A program made the position numbers and the translations under genes. The notes beneath the pieces are model-generated. The model ran no database searches. It was not told the DNA's origin and was given only the letters and a program-made list of their open reading frames with translations. Source: Pseudomonadota bacterium (lineage in GTDB: Bacteria > Pseudomonadota > Gammaproteobacteria > Steroidobacterales > Steroidobacteraceae). From it: DNA of 64,000 nucleotides. This document shows, in pieces, positions 37,887-49,950 of the stretch (positions are counted from its first letter, which is position 1; each line of letters opens with the position of its first letter). The stretch spans positions 196,814 to 260,813 of the forward strand of contig JADJBE010000005.1 in assembly GCA_016703895.1 (NCBI GenBank), in the 5' to 3' direction.

Positions 37887-38864
37887 TCAGCTCGCCCCCG
37901 TGAGTTGCAGCAACGCGCCACTGCCGGGAGCACGCATCATAACCGCCGTGACCGGTGCGCCACCCGCGAGGTCCAGGAGCGCCGGCACGCTCATCGGCCG
38001 CACACCCAGGATCGCCGCCTTAGCAAGCCCAGCTGTTAGATCGGACAGGGCAAAACTCTGTGCGAGATAGCCGATCGCCGGTGCTGCGACCGTGGCGGCA
38101 CGATCGACCAGCGTGTAATTCAATGCCTGCGACAACGCGACCTTGCCATACGGGTGAGCGCCGCGCATCCACATGACATGCGTGCGCGCGTTGGCGGGTC
38201 TCCCTGTCAGTTCGTTGACTTGCGGGTTCTCAAGGACTGCGTCGATCACCGGCCACATGCCCAGCACCTCACGATAGAACGCGACGGCGGTCTCAAGATC
38301 GCGCGTTGCGTGGGCGGTGGTTGCGACCTGGCTGAAACCTGTGCGACTGCGCGGCAAGCTCGCAGTTTCGCGAGCGATCTCAGCAGTCTGCGAGTCTGGC
38401 GGGCCAGCCAGTTCAACAAGGTTGATGGCGACATTGTCCGGCCCCATGAATATCGCCTCGATTGGCGCTCCCGCACCACCAGGAACCGCGTGGCGCACCG
38501 GCTTCGACCAAAACCGGTAGCCGCGTTGAGCGATGGTTGCACAGGCTGCGCCAATATCGTCGACGTAGAAATTGAGGTTCCAGTAGCCAATGAACGGAGC
38601 TGGTGAAGCATCGGCGATGTGAGGCCGATCCGCTGCCTGAAACTCAATCCCTAGCACCCGACCGATTGACGACTGCCCCACCGACATCATCACAGCTTTC
38701 GCGCGGCTGCCGGCAGGCAGATCAAAGTGACGCTCGAATCCCTGACCCTCGAGCCGCGACACGGGCGAGGAGTCCATACCGATATCGCCTTCGTAGAATT
38801 CCAAGAATCGATCGAGCGACTCTGTGCCGATGATTGCGAAGCCGAGCGATGTCGTTTGTGTCAA
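37887..38864 (-). CDS. two-module VOC-family protein, B
   Basis: 325 residues with two VOC modules: SLGFAIIGTESLDRFLEFYE at the N terminus and VATTAHATRDLETAVAFYRE near 180. The N-terminal module ends MGPDNVAINLVEL, the usual last strand with its Glu. The N-terminal module lacks the first-strand His; in the second, AHATRD could supply one. It lies 13 bases downstream of the SDR gene on the same strand, so the pair is co-transcribed and converges on VOC protein A. The function is probably in catabolism of the compound handled by the neighbouring MFS protein, but no substrate can be named. Confidence 0.75.
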   Translation of the reverse strand: MTQTTSLGFAIIGTESLDRFLEFYEGDIGMDSSPVSRLEGQGFERHFDLPAGSRAKAVMMSVGQSSIGRVLGIEFQAADRPHIADASPAPFIGYWNLNFYVDDIGAACATIAQRGYRFWSKPVRHAVPGGAGAPIEAIFMGPDNVAINLVELAGPPDSQTAEIARETASLPRSRTGFSQVATTAHATRDLETAVAFYREVLGMWPVIDAVLENPQVNELTGRPANARTHVMWMRGAHPYGKVALSQALNYTLVDRAATVAAPAIGYLAQSFALSDLTAGLAKAAILGVRPMSVPALLDLAGGAPVTAVMMRAPGSGALLQLTGAS

Positions 38865-38877
38865 GCGATCGCCTCAC

Positions 38878-39699
38878 TCATCCCGAACGACTCAGGAAGT
38901 CTTTGCTACCGCCATCCACTGAAATTGCTTGACCGGTGACAAACGCCGCGTCATCGGAGACGAGAAACGCGATGACGCCCGCCACGTCGTCCATCGTACC
39001 TACTCGGCGCAGCGCGGTATGGTTGATCTGCTGCTTTCGGATGTCTTTGAGCGCCTCATGCAATGCGCCACCCGGCATAGTGGTCTCGGTCTCGATCGCG
39101 CCTGGGCAAACGGTGTTCACGGTGATGGCGTACTGGCCGAGTTCGAGCGCAAGATGTTTGCCCCACAATACAAGCGCGGCTTTTGTCATCGCGTGAGGTA
39201 CGATTCCGGGTGCGGCCGTGCCAAACGCGCTCGTCGCGCTGATGTTTACGATGCGCCCGCGCCGGCGATCAATCATCGGCGGTGCGAACTGCTGCGCGCA
39301 GCGCAGCGGCCCCTCGATGTTGATGTCGACAGCTTCGTTAAGCGCCTCGCGTTTCATCGCAAGCGCCGTGCCCATCGCAAGAGTGCCGGCGTTGTTGACA
39401 AGAATGTCCGGGGTACCGAACGCATCGCCGATCACACTCGCCATCGCCTCCACGGCCTCCGGATCGCGCACGTCCGCTTGGACCGCGAGTGCAGTGCCAC
39501 CGTGAGCCTCGATCTCGCGCACGACCGCAATAGCGCTTGCCTCATCGCGCGAGTAGTTAACCGCAACACGTGCACCCTCGGCGGCGAGGCGCAGCGCTGT
39601 CGCACGACCAATGCCGCGGGAGGCGCCCGTGATCAGGGCGACCCGGTTGCTTAGCCTCGTGGGAGTTTGCATCCACGGCAGTATGTTATTGAAGGGCAT
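38878..39699 (-). CDS. short-chain dehydrogenase/reductase with His in place of the catalytic Tyr
   Basis: About 273 residues of classical SDR fold: NAD(P) motif TGASRGIGRATAL, DILVNNAGTLAMG, and catalytic Ser in VNISATSAFG. The active-site YxxxK reads HAMTK (codon CAC at about 39194-39196): the Tyr general acid is replaced by His, while Lys is kept. The C-terminal FLVSDDAAFVTGQAISVDGG is typical. The frame is open to a TTG at 39708; ATG 39699 and ATG 39672 (MQTPTRLSN) are alternatives with no clear ribosome site. It sits with VOC protein B in a two-gene operon. Activity as a normal reductase is uncertain. Confidence 0.83.
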   Translation of the reverse strand: MPFNNILPWMQTPTRLSNRVALITGASRGIGRATALRLAAEGARVAVNYSRDEASAIAVVREIEAHGGTALAVQADVRDPEAVEAMASVIGDAFGTPDILVNNAGTLAMGTALAMKREALNEAVDINIEGPLRCAQQFAPPMIDRRRGRIVNISATSAFGTAAPGIVPHAMTKAALVLWGKHLALELGQYAITVNTVCPGAIETETTMPGGALHEALKDIRKQQINHTALRRVGTMDDVAGVIAFLVSDDAAFVTGQAISVDGGSKDFLSRSG

Positions 39700-39708
39700 G
39701 TCAGGCAA

Positions 39709-40268
39709 CCGCTATTCGGCCCGCTGTTAAACGGTGGTGCTCGTGCACCCTGCACGCCTTGCTGGGAGACAGCATACTTGACCGTCTTTGCAGCGACATC
39801 GCTTCCGTATCGGTGATCTGCGGCAATCTCGGCTCCTCACAGTTCCCGCACGATGTCGATGACGTCGGCGCTTTGCATGTGAGGCTCGTCGAGGTCGGCG
39901 ACGCAGCGATCATTCTGCGTCCGACGGTTGAAACGGCCCAACAGAGCCGCGTCAGATCAAGTTGGGTGCGGCACGAACGAGGAGATGGTAGAGTTCAATT
40001 CGCGCACACAGCTCGACAGCTGGTTGCTCATTTTGCAGGCTTGCAGGCGCATCGCGCCAGGCAGAATTCCAAGGAGTCGCCATACTGATTGACGATCTGA
40101 CCAGCGTCATATGTGGACGCCGGTCCAGACGCGCGGTGTGTTTCGGTCGACGACCTCCCGCAACAATTCGTCGAACGTAGCGACAAGAAGCTCCCGGGAG
40201 CGTTTCACGAGCCGCTTACCGGGACCTAGCATATTCCGAGCGGCTGAACAGATAAGAGCCCATCTTTC
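39709..40268. other. intergenic, no supported gene
   Basis: About 560 bases between the divergent SDR and methyltransferase genes. A plus-strand frame at 39759-40088 (109 codons) and a minus-strand frame at 39701-39913 are open, but neither translation resembles a known family nor has a ribosome site. No tRNA or repeat was recognised. Confidence 0.35.
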
Positions 40269-41000
40269 ATGAACATCACACCACACGAAATCACGTTGAT
40301 CGACGACGAACTGGATTTGTTAGCGTCGTGCGTGACACTCGCGAATCAGCAAATCATCGAGCTCGGTTGTGGCGCGGCTACGCTAGCGCGCAAACTACTG
40401 CCGCGATTTCCGGGCAGCATCGTCACTGGCGTGGAGGTGGACGAGCGCCAGCACGCCAAGAACCTAGACTCGCCGCAGGCGGGTTTGCGGTTCGTGGCCG
40501 GCGTTGCCCAGGCGATTCCCTTTGCCAATGAGGATTTCGATCTCGCGTTGATGTTGAAATCGCTGCACCATGTGCCCCGGGGGTCGATGGCACAGGCCCT
40601 CGCCGAAGTGGCCCGAGTTCTGCGGCCCGGCGGCCACTTGTACGTCTCCGAGCCGGTCTATGCCGGACCACTCAACGACGTCGCACGCCTGTTCAACGAT
40701 GAAGGCACGGTGCGAGCTGCGGCCCAGGTCGCCGTAGATGAAGCGCTGCGCACCGGTGCTTGGGAACAGGTCGTCGAGCGACGCTTCGCAGTACCGGTCA
40801 AATTTGCGGACTTCGCGGATTTTGAAATGCGCATGATGCGTCCGACATTTGCGAATCATCGCATCGACGATGCCAAACTTGCCGAGGTACGTGCCGTCTT
40901 TGAGCCCCACGTAAACGCCGCAGGAGCCTATTTCGAACAACCGATGCACGTACGGCTGCTGCGGAAGCGCAGCGGAACCGACTCGACCAGCCCAGCGTGA
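40269..41000 (+). CDS. class I SAM-dependent methyltransferase
   Basis: 243 residues with the methyltransferase Rossmann fold. Motif I is IIELGCGAATLA (near 29), the acidic end of strand 2 is VTGVEVDERQ, motif III is FANEDFDLALMLKSLHHVP, and VLRPGGHLYVSEP is the 'RPGG' loop. The domain matches the Methyltransf_11/25 type acting on small molecules. The C-terminal third has aromatic residues that would cap the substrate site. It stands alone upstream of the glucan synthase gene. The substrate is unknown. Confidence 0.85.
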   Translation: MNITPHEITLIDDELDLLASCVTLANQQIIELGCGAATLARKLLPRFPGSIVTGVEVDERQHAKNLDSPQAGLRFVAGVAQAIPFANEDFDLALMLKSLHHVPRGSMAQALAEVARVLRPGGHLYVSEPVYAGPLNDVARLFNDEGTVRAAAQVAVDEALRTGAWEQVVERRFAVPVKFADFADFEMRMMRPTFANHRIDDAKLAEVRAVFEPHVNAAGAYFEQPMHVRLLRKRSGTDSTSPA

Positions 41001-41026
41001 ATCAACTGCTTAGCGGCAATAGCTAG

Positions 41027-41042
41027 GCGCCGTAAGCGGCGC
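41027..41042 (+). terminator. small hairpin after the methyltransferase gene
   Basis: GCGCCG-TAAG-CGGCGC, a perfect 6-bp stem with a 4-base loop, lies 27 bases after the stop codon. No T-run follows, so it is only a possible terminator. Confidence 0.3.
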
Positions 41043-41201
41043 ACGAGATCCTGAAACTAACAGCATGCGCCGCTTAGCGCGGCGGTCTTCGCCATTTGAG
41101 AGCAATCGCGCGCTCCGCAGCGCAATGACGCAAGGTCGCGTCGCACGCCTGGCGGCAATCTCAATACACCGGGGCGCCGATTCGCGCATACTGCCTCGCG
41201 T

Positions 41202-44200
41202 ATGGCCCGCGCGTGGATAGTCTTTGGCAGATGGCTGCGCCTGCGGCGCCGCATCGGACGCTGGGGTCGTGCGGTCACAAATCGCGTCCCCGCAAGCGAA
41301 CAACCGTTACGTGCGGTGCTTTTCAACGTCGAGCAGATGGAACTGCACGGCAAAGCTCTGCACGCTCGCACAAGGTACACACGCGCCGCACGCCTGACCT
41401 GCTGCTCGCAAGACTAGACGACAATGAGACGATTCTGTCGGACGCCCGTCGATCGCTTACCGCCATGGTACGCGACGAAGTGCGCATCACCCCAGCCGGC
41501 GATTGGCTGCTGGATAACTACTATCTGATAGAAGAGCAGATCCGCACGGCTCGCCTGCACTTACCGCGCGGCTACAGTCGCGAGCTGCCCTCATTGGCAA
41601 TCGGCGCATCCGCAGGTTTGCCGCGCGTGTTCGATCTCGCCATGCAGGCAATCGCGCACGGCGACGGTCGCGTCGACGCGGAGACCATGAGCCGCCTGAC
41701 TGCCGCCTATCAATCGGTGACGCCGCTGAAACTCGGTGAGCTGTGGGCGATTCCTATCATGCTGCGCCTCGCGCTGATTGAAAACTTGCGACGCATGAGC
41801 GTGCTCATCATGCGCGACAGTGTGGAGCACGGCCTCGCTGCCGAATGGGCAGCACGCCTCGATGACGTTGCCGAGCGTGATCCGAAGAGTGTCGTGCTGG
41901 TCTTGGCCGACATGGCTCGCTCAAATCTACCACTCACCGGCCCATTTGTATCCGAGCTGATGCGCGGGCTGCACGGTCGCAGTGCAGCGCTTGCGATGCC
42001 GATGAGCTGGATCGAGCAATGGGTGGCAGACGGCGGCCACGGTGCGGAGCAGCTGATTCACGCCGAGAGTCAGCAGCAGGCGGCCGACCAAGTATCAATC
42101 AGCAACAGCATTGGCAGCCTGCGCTTCCTGATCAACATGAACTGGCGCGAGTTCGTTGAAGCCCTCAGCATCGTCGAGAGGACGCTACTAGAAGACCCTG
42201 CACGCATCTATGCAAGCATGGATTTTCACACGCGTGACAACTACCGTCACGCTGTCGAGTCGCTCGCCCGTGCAGGCGGTGTGAGCGAAGTCGACGTTGC
42301 ACGCATCGTGGTGGAACTTGCCGGCGTCGCCAACAGAGCTGATCCGATCGCCGCGCACGTGGGCTACTACCTGATCGACGACGGCATAGATAAGAGCCGG
42401 GCGGCGATTGCCGCCGCCAGCGGAGCGCGTCCCAAGTGGCGGCGACGGCCGCGGCGGGTCTCGTTGTGGGCCTACCTGCTGCCAATCGCCTTACTCGACG
42501 GATTCTTCGTCATCGGCCTGACGTCGCAGATGCACGGTGTAGAGCTACCAACGCCGGTTTATGCAAGCGTAGTGGCATTGGCAATTGTCGTTTTTGGCGA
42601 GCTCGGCATTGCCTTGGTAAACTGGGCTGCAACGAAGGTGATGTCCCCCCAAGCGCTGCCATGCCTTGACTTTTCCGGTGGCATCCCAATCGATGAGCGC
42701 ACGATCGTCGTCGTGCCTAGCATGCTTGGTAGTCAAGCGGCGATTGATGCGTTGGTTGAAGCGCTCGAGGTTCGCTTTCTCGCCAATCGAGATCCGAATC
42801 TGCAGTTCGCGCTGTTGACCGACTTCCCAGACGCTGACGACGAAACCTTGCCCACCGACACCTCGTTGGTGACGCACGCTGCGCAACGCATTGACGTGCT
42901 CAATGACCTCTATGCGCCCGACTTACGCGATCGATTCTTTCTGCTGCATCGACCGCGGCTTTGGAATGTGCGCGAAGGCAAGTGGCTTGGTTATGAACGC
43001 AAACGCGGCAAGCTCGAAGCGCTCAACGAGCTGTTGCGCGGTCGCGGGCGTGAGCGATTCATGCAGATCAGCGGCAACGTCGACTCGCTCATGAATGTGC
43101 AGTATGTCATCACGCTCGATACCGATACCCAGCTGCCACGCGATGCCGCTCGCGAGCTGGCGGCGACGCTGGCGCATCCACTGAATCGAGCCCGCTTGGA
43201 TCCACACCGGCGGCGAGTGGTTAGAGGCTACGGCATATTGCAGCCTACGGTTGGCGCGAGCATGAGCGGGCTGCAGGCCTCCCGCTATGCCCGCATGTAC
43301 GGCAGCGAGCCGGGGATCGACCCTATACGCGGATGGTTTCCGACGTGTATCAAGATCTCTTTGGCGAGGGCTCGTTCATCGGCAAAGGCATCTACGACGT
43401 GGATGTGATTGTCGCGGTGCTGCATGGTCGATTTCCCGAGGATCGCGTTCTCAGCCACGACTTGCTGGAGGGCTGCTATACGCGCGCTGGATTGGTCAGC
43501 GACGTGCGGCTGTATGAGAGTTATCCATCGCGCTATGCGGCCGACATAACGCGCCAAGCACGCTGGATCCGCGGCGACTGGCAGCTGTTGCCCTGGATGC
43601 TGCCATGGGTACCTCGCGGCTTGCATGGTCATGAATGGAGTCCATTGTCGTGGCTTTCGCGTGGCAAGTTACTCGACAACCTGCGTCGTAGCCTGGTGCC
43701 GGTGGCTGCGACCGCGCTGCTTGTTATAGGGTGGATCATTTGCCCGAGCCGTTGGAATGGACGCTCTGGCTCGTATGTCTACTTTTGCTGCCGGTATTGG
43801 TGCCGGCGATCCGCGACGTACTGGTGAAGCCGCTCGACATGACGCTGGAGGCTCACCTATTGCAGGTTGGGCAGAACTTCGCCCGCGGCCTGGAGCGCGC
43901 GGTGGTCGATCTCGCCTGTTTGCCGCATCGCGCCTATGTCAGCGTAGTGGCGATTGCGGTCACGCTCTGGCGTGTTTTGATCAGCCGACGCCATCTTCTG
44001 CAATGGAATCCATCGAGCGAAGCCGAACGCCGTCTCGGCAAGATCCTAGCGGCGGAGCTACAAAGCATGTGGTTCGCCGCGGTATTCGCGCTCCTCACTG
44101 CGGCTGTAGTGTGGCGCGCCAATGCCGCGGCATTCTGGGTTGCAGCGCCGATTTGTATGCTGTGGCTTTTCTCTCCAGTCCTGATGACGTGGCTCGGGCG

Positions 44201-47200
44201 TCCGCCGGGACGACGTCAGTCGGAACTGTCTGCCGCACAGCTCACCTACTTGCGCTCGCTCGCACGCCGTATATGGGCCTACTTTGAAATACATGTGGGA
44301 CCGCAGGACAATTGGCTGCCGCCTGACAATCTGCAGGAGCATCCGTCGCCACTGGTTGCGAACCGAACGTCGCCAACCAACATCGGCCTATCGCTGCTGT
44401 CAGGTCTTGCAGCCTGTGACTTCGGCTATCTCAGCTCGGGTGCGATGATCGAGCGCACCTCGCGCACGCTGGCGACGCTTGAGAAGCTATCGCGCCACCG
44501 TGGGCACTTTTTCAACTGGTACGATACGCAGACGCTTGCGCCCTTGGCGCCACGTTATATTTCGACGGTTGATAGCGGTAATCTCGCGGCGCACTTGTTG
44601 ACCCTGCGACAAGGCCTGTTAGCGCTGCTCGATGCCGCGCCGCTCTCATTGTCAGTTTTCGACGGGCTTACTGATACGCTGGCCGTGCTTGAGCAGAGTC
44701 GACGCGACGTTGAGACTGACAACGTCGCGCTCGCCGAGGCTCTCAAGACTTTTTCGAATCGACTCGAAACGGCGTGCACGGCACCCATGATGTCACTCGA
44801 GTGGGCAGCCCAGCAGCTGGACCAGTTGGCGCAGCTTGCCGGAGACGTGGAATCAACCTGGCCGCCAACGTCCACTGCTGAAGCGGAAGTTCCGACCGCG
44901 CATTGGCCCACGTTGCTGCGTATCGCTTGCCAGGACGCGCGCGACGAAGCGCTGCGGTTTGTCGCTCAGGCTGATTCCGTCGAACCACCTCAAGCCAGCG
45001 CCAACGATCGGCGCAATGCTGCGCAAGTGTGGCCGAGTCTGCGCGATTTGCAGCGCTCACCCATCGCAACGGTGCGCGCAGCGGCGATCCAGCGTGTTCA
45101 GGAGATCGAACGCCTGGCGAGCCTGGCAGTCGACTGCGCGCGCGTCGAGTATGGCTTTTTGTACGATCGAGACAGACATCTACTGTCTATTGGTTACAAC
45201 CTGGATGAGCGGCGTCTCGATCCCGGCTACTACGATCTGCTCGCCTCTGAGGCGCGGTTGTGCAGCTACCTTGCGATCGCGCAGGGCGAACTACCAGAAG
45301 AGACCTGGTTTGCACTCGGCCGATTACTTACGGAGGTGGACGGCGAGGCAACGTTGCTGTCCTGGAGTGGCTCGATGTTCGAGTACTTGATGCCGCAGCT
45401 CGTCATGCCGAGCTATCCCGACACCCTGCTCGATCAGACAGCACGACACGCGGTGCGTGCCCAAGTTCGCTATGGCGCGCGCCGCGATGTACCGTGGGGA
45501 ATGTCCGAGTCCGGCTACAACGCAGTCGATGCGCGGATGAACTATCAGTATCGTGCGTTTGGCGTGCCGGATCTCGGACTCAAGCGCGGCCTTGGACAGG
45601 ACTTGGTGATCGCACCGTACGCGTCGATGCTGGCACTGATGGTCTCGCCCGCAGCCGCCTGCGAAAACCTGCAGCGACTCGAGAAGATGGGTTTTGCCGG
45701 TCGTTACGGCTTATACGAGGCGATCGACTACACACCCGCGCGCGTGCCGCCGGGTCAAGAACACGTGTTGGTTAGGTCGTTCATGTCGCACCACCAGGGC
45801 ATGGGACTGTTGTCATTGCTGTACCTGTTGCAAGATCAGCCGATGCAAAAGCGGTTCGTCGCGGACGCCGAGCTCCGCGCAACGTTGCTGTTGCTACAGG
45901 AACGGATTCCACGCGCGGGAGTCTTTTACCCACACGATGCCGAGGACGATCCAACGCGCGCGGATGGCGCAGCCACGGAGTCCCAATTACGCATCTATCG
46001 CACGCCAAACGCCAGCCGCCCGGCGATTCAAATGTTGTCAAACGGCCGCTATCACGCACTACTGACAGGTGCTGGCAGCGGCTACAGCCGGCTGCGCGAG
46101 ATGGCCGTCACGCGCTGGCGCGAAGACGGCACGCGCGATCCGTGGGGTAGCTTCTGCTATCTGCGCGACGTCGAGAGCGGCGAGTTCTGGTCAGCGGCCT
46201 ATCAACCCACCTGCTCGCTAGTCAGTGATTACGAAGCGATTTTCTCCGATGCGAAAGCTGAGTACCGTGGGCGGCGGCGCTCCTATGATATGCATTTGGA
46301 AATCGCTATCTCGGCCGAAGACGACATCGAGCTGCGGCGCTTGCACATCACCAATCGTGCTGCGCACGCGCGCACCATTGAAATAACGACATACGCGGAA
46401 GTCGTACTTGCGCCGGCAATCTCAGACGAATTGCATCCAGCGTTCAGCAACTTGTTCGTACAGACAGAGATAGTCAGGCCTAAGCAAGCGCTGCTTTGCA
46501 CGCGACGGCCTCGCTCACAGGACGAGGTGATGCCGTGGATGTTTCACTTGGTAGCCGTGCATGACGCTGCTGTCGACGCCATATCCTACGAAACGGATCG
46601 CGGACGCTTCCTAGGCCGCGGCAATACCGCCCGCGCACCGTTGGCGCTCACTGATAATGGGACATTGTCGGACACCGATGGGTCGGTACTCGACCCGATC
46701 GTCGCGATCCGCTGCCGCGTCACACTTGCACCTGAGCAGAGCGCTATCATCGATATGGTGACCGGGGTCTCGATGCAGCGCGAGACGTGCGCTCAGCTGA
46801 TTGACAAATATCGCGATCGCCATTTGGCCGACCGCGTATTCGATCTCGCATGGACCCACAGTGAAGTCGTGCGGCGGCAGATCAACGCGACGCCCGCCGA
46901 CGCACGACTGTTCGAACGGCTCGCAGCGCCAGTCGTCTACTCGAGTTCGTTCCTGCGTGCTGAGCCAGCGGTACTGCTACAGAACCGGCGGGGCCAGTCT
47001 GGGCTTTGGGGCCACTCGATATCCGGTGACCTGCCGATCGTGCTTTTGAGAGTCGCGGCTGCGGCCAGCATCGACCTGGTCCGGCAGCTCATTCAAGCGC
47101 ATGCCTATTGGAGACTGGAAGGGTCTCGATGTCGACCTCGTGATTTGGAACGAGGAACAGGCCGGCTATCGGCAAGAGCTGCAGGACCAAATACTCGGCC

Positions 47201-49905
47201 TGATAACGGCCGGCGCCGAGGCGAATTTATTGAATCGAAGAGGCGGCATTTTTGTGCGACCCGCGCATCAACTGTCGCACGATGACCGCATCCTGCTGCA
47301 GACCGTGGCGCGGGTCGTGATTAGCGACTCTGACGGAAGCTTGTTAGCGCAGGTTGGTCGACACGTAGCGCCGCCGCGCAGCGTGCCGCTGCTGTTGCCA
47401 GATCGCGGCACGGCTTTCGAGCCGATGACGGACGCTGGCGCGCGCCAACTGCAGCCGGCAGCTCCCGAGGTTGGACCACCAGCCGATGGCGCGGCAGCTG
47501 CGGCGAAGGCGCGGTTCGACAATGGCACCGGCAGTTTCTCCGCCGATGGTCGCGAGTATGTGATTATTTCGCGCGCCGATACGCTGACACCGGCACCTTG
47601 GGCCAATGTTATCGCCAATCCCCACTTTGGTACGGTTGTTAGCGAGAGTTCCTCCGGCTACACGTGGTTCGAGAACGCGCATGAGTTCCGGCTTACGCCC
47701 TGGCACAATGATCCAATCGCGGATGCGAGCGGCGAAGCACTGTACCTGCGTGACGAGGAAACGGGTCGCGTATGGTCGCCCACGCCACTGCCTTGTCGCG
47801 GCCAGGGGTCGTATCAGACGCGTCACGGCTTCGGTTATAGCGTGTATGAACACGTCGAAGATGGCATCGCGAGCGAGCTATGGATCTATGTGGCACTCGA
47901 TGCCGCCGTAAAGTTCTCGCATTTGATCGTGCGCAATACGTCCGGCCGCCCGCGCCTTCTGTCGGTCACTGGCTACGTCGAGTGGGTGCTCGGTGACGTG
48001 CGAGGCAAGTCGCAAATGCACGTTGTCACGGAAGTCGACGCGGACACTGGCGCACTGACGGCCCACAATCCGTACAACATCGAATTTGGTGGTCGGGTGG
48101 CTTTCTATGACGTCGATTCCCCTACGCGCAGCTTTACCGCGGATCGTAGCGAGTTCCTCGGGCGTAATGGGCACCTCGGCGCACCCGCCGCGTTGCAGCG
48201 CGCCAAGCTTTCAGGAGCCGCGGGCGTAGGCTTAGATCCGTGCGCGGCAGTTCAAGTACCGATTGCCTTGCGAGATGGCGAGAGTTTTGAGACCACGTTT
48301 CGACTCGGTGCCGCGTCCGATAGTCGTGCCGCTACTGCACTTGCCGCTCGTTACAAGGGTGTGGAAGCGGCCAAGGCGTCCTTGGCTGAAGTTCGCGCCT
48401 ACTGGATCGATACGCTTGGTGCGGTCCAGGTTGAAACGCCTGACGCGAGCGTCGATCTGTTGGTCAACGGGTGGTTGCCGTACCAGACGTTATCGAGCCG
48501 CTACTTCGCTCGTAGTGGTTACTATCAATCTGGTGGCGCCTTTGGATTTCGCGATCAGCTGCAGGATGTGATGGCCATGGTGCATTTGGCACCGGCGTTG
48601 TGTCGTGAGCATTTGCTGCGCAGCGCGGCCCACCAGTTTCCGCAGGGCGACGTGCTGCACTGGTGGCATCCGCCGCTTGATCGCGGCGTTCGAACTCGCT
48701 GCTCGGATGACTACCTGTGGTTGCCGCTGGCGGTGTCTCGCTATCTTGAGACCACGGGCGATCTCGATGTGCTCGAGGAGCGAGTACGATTCGTTGAAGC
48801 TCGCGCGCTGAATGTCGACGAGGAGTCTTACTACGATCTGCCGATGCTATCCGCGCATCAGAAAACGCTATACGAGCATTGCGAGCTAGCGCTGCGGCGT
48901 GGTGTCGAACTATGCGGCGCGCGCGGGCTGCCCTTGATGGGTAGCGGCGACTGGAACGACGGCATGAATCGAGTCGGTATAGGTGGCGTGGGCGAGAGCG
49001 TGTGGCTTGGTTTCTTTTTATTCGATGTCCTGACGCGCTTCGGCAAGGTAGCAACAGCACGGGATGACGAACAGCTGGCAGCGTGGTGCCGTACTGCGTC
49101 ACAGAATCTGCGAGAAAATCTTGCAGAGCACGCGTGGGATGGCGAGTGGTATCAGCGAGCGTGGTTCGACGACGGGACTCCTCTCGGCTCGAGAAGCAGC
49201 GATGAGTGTCAGATCGACTCTATCTCGCAAAGCTGGGCAGTGCTGTCCGGCGCCGCCGATTCGGCCCGTGGCCGGCAAGCCATGCAGTCACTCGACAAGC
49301 ACCTGGTGCGCCGCGATGATGGACTGATTCAGCTGCTGACACCGGCCTTCGACAAGACGACCAAGGATCCGGGCTATATTCGCGGCTATGTCCCTGGCGT
49401 GCGCGAGAATGGTGGCCAATACACCCACGCGGCCGTGTGGGCGGCGATGGCATTTGCTGAACTTAGCGATCGCGAGCGTGCTTGGGAACTGGCACGCATG
49501 ATCAATCCGATCCAGCACGCGACAGACGCCGCCGGAGTAGCTCGTTACAAGGTGGAGCCGTACGTAATGGCCGCCGATGTCTACGCGCTGCCTCCGCATA
49601 TCGGTCGCGGCGGCTGGACCTGGTACACGGGGTCGGCGGGCTGGATGTACCAACTGCTGACCGAGTCGTTACTCGGGTTGCGACGTCATAACGACACGAT
49701 CAGCCTGGAGCCGCGGATCCCAAGCCACTGGCCGCGATATCGCATCGAGTACCGCACCGGCGCCAGTGTATATGCAATCGAGGTTACGCAGACCGATGAC
49801 AATGTCGCTACGCTTGCACTAGACGGCTCGCTACAGCCCGACTTGAACTTCCGATTGATTGACGACGGAGCCCGCCATCAAGTAGTGGTTTGCTGTCCGC
49901 GCTGA
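41202..49905 (+). CDS. ndvB: cyclic beta-1,2-glucan synthase (NdvB/ChvB-like), four frameshifts
   Basis: An 8.7-kb coding stretch that reads as one protein of about 2,900 residues, the size of NdvB/ChvB. It has an N-terminal helical part and membrane segments (WAYLLPIALLDGFFVIGL). A glycosyltransferase GT84 core carries VITLDTDTQLPRDAARELA, with further membrane helices near 43.7-44.2 kb. A cyclase/glucoamylase-like region follows (MSHHQGMGLLSLLYLLQ). The C-terminal GH94 phosphorylase domain sets ring length, with GSGDWNDGMNRVG at about 48.95 kb. Frame changes occur near 41360, 43328 (one C missing in a C run), 43728 (one T missing) and 47112 (one extra G); conserved sequence continues across each. 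The product is periplasmic cyclic glucan for osmoadaptation or host interaction. Confidence 0.88.
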
Positions 49906-49950
49906 ATCGGGATCGCAGTGGCAATGCCGTGGCCAGCGCAGCATTTTCCG

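Noticed and set aside
39759..40088. 109-codon plus-strand open frame between the SDR and methyltransferase genes
   Set aside because: No ribosome site, no recognisable fold, and an overlapping opposite frame of similar quality.
41202..49905. Glucan synthase segments as five separate genes
   Set aside because: Glycosyltransferase, membrane and GH94 parts continue across each break and total the normal NdvB length.
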